Assembly: GCA_016707895.1 (NCBI GenBank)
Contig: JADJGV010000001.1
Span: 1-64,000, forward strand
Direction: 5' to 3'
Length of the DNA stretch: 64,000 nt
Source: Myxococcales bacterium
GTDB lineage: Bacteria > Myxococcota_A > Polyangia > Haliangiales > Haliangiaceae
Positions within the stretch are counted from its first letter, which is position 1. Each line of letters starts with the position of its first letter. The position numbers were made by a program, and so were the translations under genes. The notes beneath the pieces are model-generated. The model did not search any database. It saw only the letters and a list, made by a program, of their open reading frames with translations, and was not told the origin of the DNA. Shown piece after piece: positions 39,897 through 47,291 of this stretch.

Positions 39897-40592
39897 ATGA
39901 CGACGCGCTCGACCCGCGCCGGGGTGATCCCCACCGCGACGATCAGCCCCGGCCGCACCGCGCCCGAGCTGCTCGCCTTCACGCCCCAGGGCGTGGTCCG
40001 CGCCCCGTTCGCGCCCGGCGCGGCGGTCGTGATCGGCCGCAGCACGACCAGCGATCTCGTCGTCGATGCGCCGTCGGTGTCGCGGCAGCACGCGCGGTTC
40101 GAGTGTGGGGCGCGGCCGACCGTCACCGATCTCGGTTCGCGCAATGGCACCTTCGTGCGCGGCGCGCGGATCGCGGCGGCGATCGTGACCGAGTTCGGCG
40201 CCGGCGATCCAGTCCGGATCGGTGACGTGCCGGTCTATCTCTCGGGCGCGACCGCCACCGGCGTGACGCTCACCGTCACCGCGGCGTGCGACTGGTTCCG
40301 CGTCGGTCCCGCCGAGCCGGTCAGCCTGGCCCGGCGCCGGCTGCTGGCCCGCGTGCTGGCCGGGTTGGTCGAGGCGCGGCAGCAGACGCCGGCGGTGCCG
40401 GTCACGCCCCAGCGGCTCCGCGAGCTCGGCTGGCCGGGCGAGCGGATGTTCGCCGCCTCGGGCGCCAACCGCGTCTACCTGGCGGTCGGCCGGCTGCGGC
40501 GCCTGGGGCTCGAGGAGATCATCGCCAGCGATGGCGACGGGTACCTGATCCCGGTCGCGATCGACCTCGAGGTGGTGACCGCGCCGCGGTGA
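39897..40592 (+). CDS. FHA domain protein with winged-helix DNA-binding-like C-terminus
   Basis: 231 residues from the ATG at 39897 (an in-frame GTG two codons upstream is possible). An FHA domain (about residues 35-115) shows the phosphothreonine-binding set GRS (48-50), SRQHA (62-66) and LGSRNGT (79-85). The C-terminal part (about 142-220; RLLARVLAGLVEARQ..., LRELGWPGERM, NRVYLAVGRLRRLGLEE, GDGYLIPV) resembles the winged helix of OmpR/SARP-type regulators. Known FHA domains bind phosphothreonine made by Ser/Thr kinases, and this gene lies between two such kinases. The inferred role is a transcription factor whose activity depends on kinase phosphorylation. Confidence 0.85.
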   Translation: MTTRSTRAGVIPTATISPGRTAPELLAFTPQGVVRAPFAPGAAVVIGRSTTSDLVVDAPSVSRQHARFECGARPTVTDLGSRNGTFVRGARIAAAIVTEFGAGDPVRIGDVPVYLSGATATGVTLTVTAACDWFRVGPAEPVSLARRRLLARVLAGLVEARQQTPAVPVTPQRLRELGWPGERMFAASGANRVYLAVGRLRRLGLEEIIASDGDGYLIPVAIDLEVVTAPR

Positions 40593-40666
40593 GCGCGGGG
40601 GCGCCCGCGCGCACCCGGACGACGATGACAGGGCCATGACAGGCGCCGCCGTGGTGAGGTGAACCA

Positions 40667-41716
40667 ATGTTGCTCGCCCCGCTCGCACCTCCCCCCGTGC
40701 TCCGCGCTGACGACATGGCCGCGTCGGAGGGCCGCTACGACGTGCTCCAGTACCTGGCGACGGGGGGCATGGCCGAGCTGTTCCTGGCGCGGCGGGTCAC
40801 CGACGACGCCGACGAGCTGTGCGTCGTCAAGCGGATCCAGCGGCGCTACGCGACCGACCGCCACTACGTCGCGATGTTCCTCGACGAGGCGCGCGCGGCG
40901 TCGACGCTCGACCACCCGAACCTGGTCCGCGTGCTCGACGTCGGCCGCATGCACGGCCGCTACTACTACGCGATGGAGTACGTGGAGGGCGTGACGGTGG
41001 TCGACCTCCTGCTCGGCGCCGCGCGTGGGCGCCTCGCGTTGCGGGCGGCGGACGCGGTGTCGATCATCGCCGCGGCCGCGGCGGGCCTCCACGCCGCGCA
41101 CGAGGCCTGCGACGCCCGCGGCCGCCCGCTCGCGCTGGTCCACCGCGACGTCTCACCGAGCAACCTGCTGCTGCGCACCGACGGCGTGGTCAAGGTGATC
41201 GACTTCGGGATCGCCACCGCCGACGGTCGGATGACCCGGACCGCGCCGGGCGTGATCAAGGGCAAGGCGTCGTACCTGTCGCCCGAGCAGTGCCAGGGCC
41301 AGCCGGTCGACCGCCGGAGCGACGTGTTCTCGCTGGGCGTCGTCGCGTGGGAGATGCTGACCGGCCGCCGCTTGTTCTCGGCCAGGTCCGAGTACGGCGC
41401 GATGGCCGAGATCGTCGGCGGCGCGGTGCCGGTACCGTCCAGCGTCGCCGACGTGCCGGCCGCGCTCGACGCGCCGCTCCTCCGGGCCTTGACCCTCGAT
41501 CGGCGCGACCGCTACCCGACCGCGGCGGCGTTCGCGCAGGCGCTGGTGTGCGCGGCGGCCGCGCACGGGGGGTGCGCCGACGAGCCGACGCTCGCGACGA
41601 TGGCGACGCGCGCGCGCACGGCCGACGGGACGGCCCCGGAGCGCCCGGCCAGGCGCCGCCCTCGGCCGCTGACCCTCGACGACGCGCTGGCCAGCCTCGA
41701 CGCCGAGCGCCACTGA
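40667..41716 (+). CDS. Soluble PknB-like Ser/Thr kinase
   Basis: 349 residues. The ATG at 40667 follows GTGAGGTGA. Kinase motifs: ATGGMAELF loop, VVK (K55), HRDVSPSN (159-166), DFG (179-181), GKASYLSPEQ and DVFSLGVVAWEM. There is no membrane helix or sensor domain; after the kinase only a short basic and Ala-rich tail remains, ending LDDALASLDAERH. It is a cytoplasmic kinase, 74 bp after the FHA gene, and is a good candidate to phosphorylate that FHA protein or act downstream of the membrane kinases. The two-hairpin element copy A starts 6 nt after its stop codon. Confidence 0.93.
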   Translation: MLLAPLAPPPVLRADDMAASEGRYDVLQYLATGGMAELFLARRVTDDADELCVVKRIQRRYATDRHYVAMFLDEARAASTLDHPNLVRVLDVGRMHGRYYYAMEYVEGVTVVDLLLGAARGRLALRAADAVSIIAAAAAGLHAAHEACDARGRPLALVHRDVSPSNLLLRTDGVVKVIDFGIATADGRMTRTAPGVIKGKASYLSPEQCQGQPVDRRSDVFSLGVVAWEMLTGRRLFSARSEYGAMAEIVGGAVPVPSSVADVPAALDAPLLRALTLDRRDRYPTAAAFAQALVCAAAAHGGCADEPTLATMATRARTADGTAPERPARRRPRPLTLDDALASLDAERH

Positions 41717-41722
41717 GTTTCA

Positions 41723-41841
41723 GGGGGCTCGTCGCCGAGCCCCCCTCGGCGGGGTCATGCCCCCGCCGAGCCTCCCCCCGCGACGCGAGACTCCCGGCGC
41801 GCCGACCGGTGCTCGTCCGAAACACTGACAAGCGCTGAGCG
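41723..41841 (+). repeat. Two-hairpin intergenic element, copy A
   Basis: GGGGGCTCG-TCGC-CGAGCCCCC (41723-41744), then directly CTCGGCGGGG-TCATGC-CCCCGCCGAG (41745-41770), a 12-nt C-rich linker and ACGCGAGA (41783-41790). The 59 bases from ACGCGAGA match copy B at 48 positions by hand count. It begins 6 nt after a kinase stop codon. Confidence 0.8.
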
Positions 41842-41948
41842 CCAGGGGCTCGTCGCCCGGTCGCCGCGGCTCCCACCCCGGCCCACCTGCCGGGTAGCGT
41901 CGGGGCAGCGAGCCGGCCACCGGCTTGTCGGCCCACGCGCGGCAGGCC

Positions 41949-41954
41949 TACGAT
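41949..41954 (+). promoter_or_regulatory. TANNNT -10 element (TACGAT) before kinase-TPR copy 2
   Basis: TACGAT lies 8 nt before the ATG at 41963. No Shine-Dalgarno is present, which suggests a leaderless transcript. Confidence 0.4.
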
Positions 41955-41962
41955 GGTCGCTG

Positions 41963-44773
41963 ATGGCTGGGCCCGCACCAGCGACGGCGACCTCGGGCGG
42001 GCCTGGCGGCGAGCCGACCGCCGCGACCGCGCCGCTCGCGAGCCCGACACACACCCCCGACGCAGAGCCGGTGACGCCCTGGCACCCCGGCATGCGCTTC
42101 GGGCGCTTCACGGTGCTCGACCACCTCGGCACCGGCGGCATGGGGACGGTGCTCGCGGCGTACGACGGCGTGCTCGATCGCCGGATCGCGCTCAAGCTGC
42201 TGCGACCAGCGGTGGACGCGGATCAGGTCGGCGAGGCCAACGCCCGCCTGCTGCGCGAGGCCCAGGCGCTGGCGCGCGTCATCCATCCCAACATCGTGAC
42301 GATCCACGAGGCCGGCGTGATCGCCGACGCCGTCTACCTCGCGATGGAGTTCGTCGATGGGGTCACCCTCCGCGCGTGGCTGCGGACGGAGCGCACCCAG
42401 GCCGAGCTGCTGTCGGTGTTCGCGACCGCCGCGCGCGCGTTGCATGGCGCGCACCAGGCCGGCGTGGTGCACCGCGACTTCAAGCCGGACAACGTCATGA
42501 TCAGCGCCGACGCGCGCGGCGTCCGCGTGCTCGATTTCGGGATCAGCACGATGGACCGCGACGACGGCCGGCTCGCCGCGGGCACGCCGGGCTACATGGC
42601 GCCGGAGCAGCACCGGGGGAGCGGCGTCGATCACCGCGCCGATCAGTTCGCGCTCGGGGTCGCGCTGTTCGAGGCGCTGCACCAGCGGCGGCCGTTCACC
42701 GCGACGACCGAGGCGGCGGTGGCCGCGACCCACCGCGCGGGGCTGCCGCGCTCGGCACCCGAGCCGCGGTGGCTGCGGCGCGCGCTCGAGCGGATGCTCG
42801 CGCCCCGGCCCGACGATCGGTTCGCGTCGATGGCCGACGTCGTCGCGGCGCTCGACCTGGGACGAACCCGGACGCGGCGCTTCGCGATCGCGGGCGTCGC
42901 GGCGGCCACGCTGGCCCTTGGCGGCGTCGCGGTGGCCGCGACCCGCGGCGCGACCTCACCGCAAGGCCCGAGTTGCGCGGCGCAGGCACGGGCGCGCGTC
43001 GAGGCGACCTGGTCGGCCGCGCATCACGATCTCGCCGCGCGGTTCGCCCGCAGCCAGCGCACGTACGCGGCGGCCATGGCCCAGGAGGCCGAGGCGTCGC
43101 TCGACCGCTACGCCGCACGCTGGCTGGCCCTCGCCACCGACGCCTGCCGGGTCGACCGCCACCCCGACGCCGCCACCGCCGCGCTGGCCACCCACCGCGC
43201 CGCCTGCCTGGACGGGCGCCTCGAGCGGCTGCGGGTCGTGACGGCGACGCTGCGCGACGACGCGCGCGTCGAGGTGGTCGATCACGCGCAGGAGATCGTC
43301 GCGAGCCTCGGCGACCTCGCCGACTGCACCGGCGCCGTGTCCGACGCGCCGCCGCCCGAGCTGGCGGCGCCGATCCGTGACGCCGAGCGCCAGCTCGCGC
43401 AGGCCACCGCGTGGATCAGCGCCGGGCTGCCGCGCGACGCCGCCGCCGCCCTCGCGTCGCTCCACCCCAAGGCGGACGCGATCGCCTGGCCGCCGCTGCA
43501 GGTCGAGTTGAAGCTCGCGGACGCCGAGCTGCGCCATCTCACGCTCGCACCCTGGGATCCCGACATCCTCGCCGCCGCCGAGATGGCGACGGCGGCCGGG
43601 CACGATCGCCTCGCGGCGCGCGCCTGGGCCCTGGCGCTGCACATCGCCGGGACGACCAACCAGCCCCTCGACGCCCTGGCCGCTGCCGCCCGCGCCACCG
43701 CCGCGGCGACGCGAGACCCGGCCCTGATCGCCCAGACTCAGCTCGCCTACGCCCGGGCGCTTAACCACAGCCAACGCGCCGGCGAGGCGCTCGCGCTCTG
43801 CGAAGCAGCCCTGGCCGACGCCGAGCGACGCCCCGGCGCGACCGCCAGCGAGCTGCGCGGCGCGCGCGAATGCGTCATCGAAGCCAGGTACCTGCGCGGC
43901 GACGACGAGACCGCGCTGGCCCCGCCGCTCGACGCGGCGATCGCGGCGACGTCGCGGGCGATCGGCCCCGACTATCCGGGGCTCGCGCAGCTCTACAACC
44001 TGCGCGCGTCGATCACGGCCGACCCCATCGCCGCGCGTCCGTACGCGGAACGCGCGCTGGCGATCACCGAGCAGGCCTACGGTCCGACGCACCTCACCAA
44101 CGTCGGCGCGCTGCTCGCGCTCGCCGAGCGCGAAGCCGACCCAGCGATCGCGCGCGGACACCTGGCGCGCGCGGCAGCGATCACCGACGCCCCCGGCCCG
44201 GACCAGCGCGCCGCGACCGTCGAGGGCGTCAACGTGCACCTGGCGCTCGCGAGCCTCACCGCCGCCGACGCGGACAGCTCGACCGCACCACCGGCGCTGA
44301 TCACCGAGTTCGAGCGAGCCCTGGAGCGCGCGCGGCGCAGCGGCAACACCGGCTTGATCGCGCAGGTCTTGTTCATCTACGGTGGGTACGAAGCCGATTG
44401 GGATGTGAGAGCCGGCGTCGCCAAGCTGCGACAAGCCGAGATGCTGATGCTGGAACGTCGCGATCCGCGCGCCTGGATGGCACGCCACGCGGCGCTCGTC
44501 GCGCTCGCCGACCACGGCGCCTGGGCTCAGGCGATCCCGCTGCTCGCGGTCGAGGTCGAGCGCGAGGACGAGGAGATCCCCGCGATCGCCATGGCGAAGC
44601 TCGAGTTCGCCCTCGCCCGCGGCCTCGCGATCACCCGCGCCGCGGGGGCGACCGCGCGGGCCGACCACGCGCTCGCCCGCCTCCGCGACGCGACCGACGC
44701 CAGCGCGGTCGTCGTGACTGTCGCCGAGCTGCGCGCGGAGATCGAGGCGTGGCGCGCGGGCCACGCGCGCTGA
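41963..44773 (+). CDS. Membrane Ser/Thr kinase with TPR-rich C-terminal region (copy 2)
   Basis: 936 residues, a paralogue of the kinase at 36972 along its whole length. Kinase motifs: GTGGMG loop, IALK (K78), HRDFKPDN (170-177), DFG (191-193), GTPGYMAPEQ; the activation segment is short, unlike copy 1. A membrane helix (about 307-327) is followed by about 600 residues of TPR-like helices with ACLDGRLERLR, YGPTHLTNVGALLALAERE and the shared end AEIEAWRAGHAR. The two copies flank the FHA and soluble-kinase genes, so the cluster probably arose by duplication around them. The 3' end lies 3 bp from a convergent lipoprotein gene. Confidence 0.93.
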   Translation: MAGPAPATATSGGPGGEPTAATAPLASPTHTPDAEPVTPWHPGMRFGRFTVLDHLGTGGMGTVLAAYDGVLDRRIALKLLRPAVDADQVGEANARLLREAQALARVIHPNIVTIHEAGVIADAVYLAMEFVDGVTLRAWLRTERTQAELLSVFATAARALHGAHQAGVVHRDFKPDNVMISADARGVRVLDFGISTMDRDDGRLAAGTPGYMAPEQHRGSGVDHRADQFALGVALFEALHQRRPFTATTEAAVAATHRAGLPRSAPEPRWLRRALERMLAPRPDDRFASMADVVAALDLGRTRTRRFAIAGVAAATLALGGVAVAATRGATSPQGPSCAAQARARVEATWSAAHHDLAARFARSQRTYAAAMAQEAEASLDRYAARWLALATDACRVDRHPDAATAALATHRAACLDGRLERLRVVTATLRDDARVEVVDHAQEIVASLGDLADCTGAVSDAPPPELAAPIRDAERQLAQATAWISAGLPRDAAAALASLHPKADAIAWPPLQVELKLADAELRHLTLAPWDPDILAAAEMATAAGHDRLAARAWALALHIAGTTNQPLDALAAAARATAAATRDPALIAQTQLAYARALNHSQRAGEALALCEAALADAERRPGATASELRGARECVIEARYLRGDDETALAPPLDAAIAATSRAIGPDYPGLAQLYNLRASITADPIAARPYAERALAITEQAYGPTHLTNVGALLALAEREADPAIARGHLARAAAITDAPGPDQRAATVEGVNVHLALASLTAADADSSTAPPALITEFERALERARRSGNTGLIAQVLFIYGGYEADWDVRAGVAKLRQAEMLMLERRDPRAWMARHAALVALADHGAWAQAIPLLAVEVEREDEEIPAIAMAKLEFALARGLAITRAAGATARADHALARLRDATDASAVVVTVAELRAEIEAWRAGHAR

Positions 44774-44776
44774 CCG

Positions 44777-45817
44777 CTACGGCGCGTCGGGCGTCAGCTC
44801 GCGGCCGCACACCGCGAGCTGGTAGCTGGCGGGCAGCGCGGCCGAGCGGGTCGAGCCGCCGATCCACACCCAGTACAAGGTCGCCGGCTTGACCGACGTG
44901 ACGACCAGCTCGCCGGCGACAGTGGCGGTCGGCACGCCGAGCGGCTCGTCGGGGTGCTCGGCCTCGAACACCAGCACGTCGAGATCGGCGGCGCTGGCCC
45001 AGCCGGCGCGCAGCTCGAGGAAGTTGGTGGTCTGGCCGGTGTAGACCGCGAACGCGTCGCGATCGTGGTAGTCGTCGCCCGCCGGCGCGACGTCGGCCGA
45101 GGTCCCGGCCAGCACCACGCGGCCCACCGACGACACCGCCCGCTGGGTGTCCTCGGGCCGATCGCTGGTCGACGGCGTCGCGCTGGTGACCAGCGGCGCC
45201 CCGCGCACCTGCACCATGTCGTTGGCGCGGTGGCCGGCGGCGCTCTCGTCGGCCTCGCGGTAGTCGGGGTTGACGGTGGCCAGCGGGCAGCGGGCCGTGG
45301 GATCGTCGGGCGCGATCACCAGGCGGTACGGGATCGCCCCGGCGCTGTTGCCCAGCGCGGTCACCGACAGCTCGTGCGCGCCGGCCGGGAGCTGCACGAT
45401 CGCCACGCCGAGCCCGCCGATCACCCGCGCGCCGATCGCCGCGCCGGTGGCGGTGGTGATCGCGAGCTGCAGGCGCTCGAGCCCGGCCGAGCCGGGCGCG
45501 CTGAGCCGCACCACCACCGCGGCCGGCGTGACCAACGTCACCGCGAAGCGATCGCGATCGAGCGCGCCGCCCGCGCCGGCGTGATCGACGTCGACCTGGC
45601 CACAGATCGGGCGGGCCACGCCGCCCACCACCAGGCCGGTCGGCTCGGCGGCGTCGCCGTTCTCGGCGTCGAGCCGCTCGCGGTAGCAATCGTCGACGGG
45701 GGCGTCGGAGACGCCGGCGTCACCCGGCGGCGCGCCGTCGATCGGCGAGGTGCCGCCGTCGTCGCCGCCACAGGCAGCGAGCAGCAGAAGCACGGACAGG
45801 GCTCGGCCGGGACGCAT
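44777..45817 (-). CDS. Lipoprotein of unknown function
   Basis: 346 residues. The ATG at 45817 gives a clear lipoprotein signal (MRPGRALSVLLLLAAC, then GGDDGG). After an Asp/Pro linker the protein has two beta-rich segments of pre-peptidase-like character (DRDRFAVTLVTPAAVVVRLS and DRDAFAVYTGQTTNFLEL), a fold often used in secreted myxobacterial proteins. No catalytic motif is seen. It is divergent from the OmpA-family gene with a 94-bp gap. A TAGCTT hexamer 13 nt upstream is a possible -10. Probably anchored at an envelope membrane. Confidence 0.8.
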   Translation of the reverse strand: MRPGRALSVLLLLAACGGDDGGTSPIDGAPPGDAGVSDAPVDDCYRERLDAENGDAAEPTGLVVGGVARPICGQVDVDHAGAGGALDRDRFAVTLVTPAAVVVRLSAPGSAGLERLQLAITTATGAAIGARVIGGLGVAIVQLPAGAHELSVTALGNSAGAIPYRLVIAPDDPTARCPLATVNPDYREADESAAGHRANDMVQVRGAPLVTSATPSTSDRPEDTQRAVSSVGRVVLAGTSADVAPAGDDYHDRDAFAVYTGQTTNFLELRAGWASAADLDVLVFEAEHPDEPLGVPTATVAGELVVTSVKPATLYWVWIGGSTRSAALPASYQLAVCGRELTPDAP

Positions 45818-45895
45818 CGCTCGATCTCGCAAGCTACAGCCTGGGGGCAGAGGTGTCCAGCCGCGCCCCGACGCGCGCGATCGAGCGCACACCGC

Positions 45896-45901
45896 TATAC
45901 T
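45896..45901 (+). promoter_or_regulatory. -10 element (TATACT) before the OmpA-family gene
   Basis: TATACT, close to the sigma-70 consensus, ends 10 nt before the ATG at 45912. No -35 or Shine-Dalgarno is evident. The transcript would start at or within a few bases of the ATG. Confidence 0.5.
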
Positions 45902-45911
45902 GCGCGGATAC

Positions 45912-47156
45912 ATGCGCGCCACGATCTCGCTCGCGCTGCTGCTGCTCGCCGCCGCCGCCCCCGCGATCCGGGCCGAGCCGCTGGAGCTCGGCGGGTTCTT
46001 CGGTCCGCGCCGGTTCGCCGATGACGTCGTGCTCGGCGCCGACGGCCAGGGCCGCACCTCGCTGGGCGGCTCGGTGGTGCTGGGCCCGCGGGTGGCGCGG
46101 CCGCTGCTGAGCTGGCTGGTGCCCGAGCTCGAGCTGGCGCTGTCGCCGACCACCACCGACCAGTACGACGTCAGCGTGTTCTGGCTGGAGCCGCGCGCGC
46201 TGGTGCGGCTCGAGCTGCGCCCGGGCGCGCGGGTGCGTCCGTTCGTCGCGGTCGGCGCCGGCATGGCCACCGCGCTGTCGAGCAAGCGCGCGATCTACGA
46301 CAGCGGCATCACCGTCGACGGGTTCGGCGCGCTCGGCGTCGGCTGGAACCCGGGCCGCGGCCTCGCGGTGCGGCTCGACCTGCGGGTCGGGGTGCTGCCG
46401 ACCCGGGCCGACGCGGCGCGGCCGGTCACCGTCGAGGGCGAGGTGCTGCTCGGGATCCAGGTGCCGCTGGGCCGCCGCGCCGCCGCCGGCGACGCCGCGC
46501 CGCGGGCGTTGCCCGCCGAGGTGGACCGCGACGGCGACGGCTACGCCGACGGCGGCGACGCCTGCCCCGACCGCGCCGAGGACCACGACGGCTTCGAGGA
46601 CAAGGACGGCTGCCCCGACATCGACAACGACCTCGATCACGTCCTCGACATCTCGGACAAGTGCGCGTCGGTGGCCGAGGCCTACAACGGCTTCGACGAC
46701 GACGACGGCTGCCCCGACACCGTGCCGCCGGCGGTCGACGCCGTGGTCGGCGTGGTCGAGGGCCTGCTCTACCGCGAGGGCGACACCGAGGTCCGCGCGA
46801 TCGCCAAGGACGGGCTCGACAAGCTGGCCACCGCGCTGGTGCAACACCCGTCGGTGCGGATCACGCTGGTCGGCCACACCGACGATCGCGAGGCGACGCC
46901 GGAGCCGGCCGCCGAGCCGCCGCCCGACGGCGCCGAGCCGCCGCCGCCCGATCTCGAGGCGCTGTCGCAGGAGCTGGGGCGCGCCCGCGCCACCGCGGTG
47001 CGCGCGGCGCTGATCGAGCGCGGCATCGCCCGCGGACGGATCTTGATCGACAGCGTCGGCGCCGCCGAGCCGGTGTCCGACAACGACACGCCGCGCGGTC
47101 GGCTGCGCAACCGCCGCGTCGAGGTCCGCCTCTACGTCCCCAAGCGCGGCACGTGA
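45912..47156 (+). CDS. OmpA-family outer membrane protein with Asp-rich repeats
   Basis: 414 residues. Signal peptide MRATISLALLLLAAAAPAIR, then about 170 residues alternating short hydrophobic strands, consistent with an outer-membrane beta-barrel. Thrombospondin-3-like calcium repeats follow (about residues 200-262; DRDGDGYADGGDACPD and two more). The C-terminal OmpA-like peptidoglycan-binding domain shows VRITLVGHTDD and NRRVEVRLYV, but a Pro/Glu-rich insert of about 25 residues separates GHTDD from the LSQELGRARA helix, which is unusual. Expected role: linking the outer membrane to peptidoglycan. Confidence 0.92.
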   Translation: MRATISLALLLLAAAAPAIRAEPLELGGFFGPRRFADDVVLGADGQGRTSLGGSVVLGPRVARPLLSWLVPELELALSPTTTDQYDVSVFWLEPRALVRLELRPGARVRPFVAVGAGMATALSSKRAIYDSGITVDGFGALGVGWNPGRGLAVRLDLRVGVLPTRADAARPVTVEGEVLLGIQVPLGRRAAAGDAAPRALPAEVDRDGDGYADGGDACPDRAEDHDGFEDKDGCPDIDNDLDHVLDISDKCASVAEAYNGFDDDDGCPDTVPPAVDAVVGVVEGLLYREGDTEVRAIAKDGLDKLATALVQHPSVRITLVGHTDDREATPEPAAEPPPDGAEPPPPDLEALSQELGRARATAVRAALIERGIARGRILIDSVGAAEPVSDNDTPRGRLRNRRVEVRLYVPKRGT

Positions 47157-47163
47157 TCACTTG

Positions 47164-47282
47164 CCGTCAGCGCGTGTGAGCGCTTCGGTCGAGCACCGGT
47201 CCACGCGCCAGGCGTCTCGCGTCTTGGGAGGGGGCCCCGTCGGGGCATGACCCGACGGGGGAGGGCGTGGCGACACGCCCTC
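47164..47282 (-). repeat. Two-hairpin intergenic element, copy B
   Basis: Read on the minus strand: GAGGGCGTG-TCGC-CACGCCCTC (47282-47261), adjacent CCCCGTCGGG-TCATGC-CCCGACGGGG (47260-47235), a 12-nt C-rich linker, ACGCGAGA (47222-47215) and a tail matching copy A. Both loops equal those of copy A while both stems differ with pairing kept. It begins 9 nt after the stop of the minus-strand kinase gene. Confidence 0.8.
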
Positions 47283-47291
47283 GTAGGAGCG

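Noticed and set aside
37572..40688. A 1038-codon minus-strand open frame
   Set aside because: Antisense to the kinase-TPR and FHA genes, which have conserved motifs; no domain in the antisense translation.
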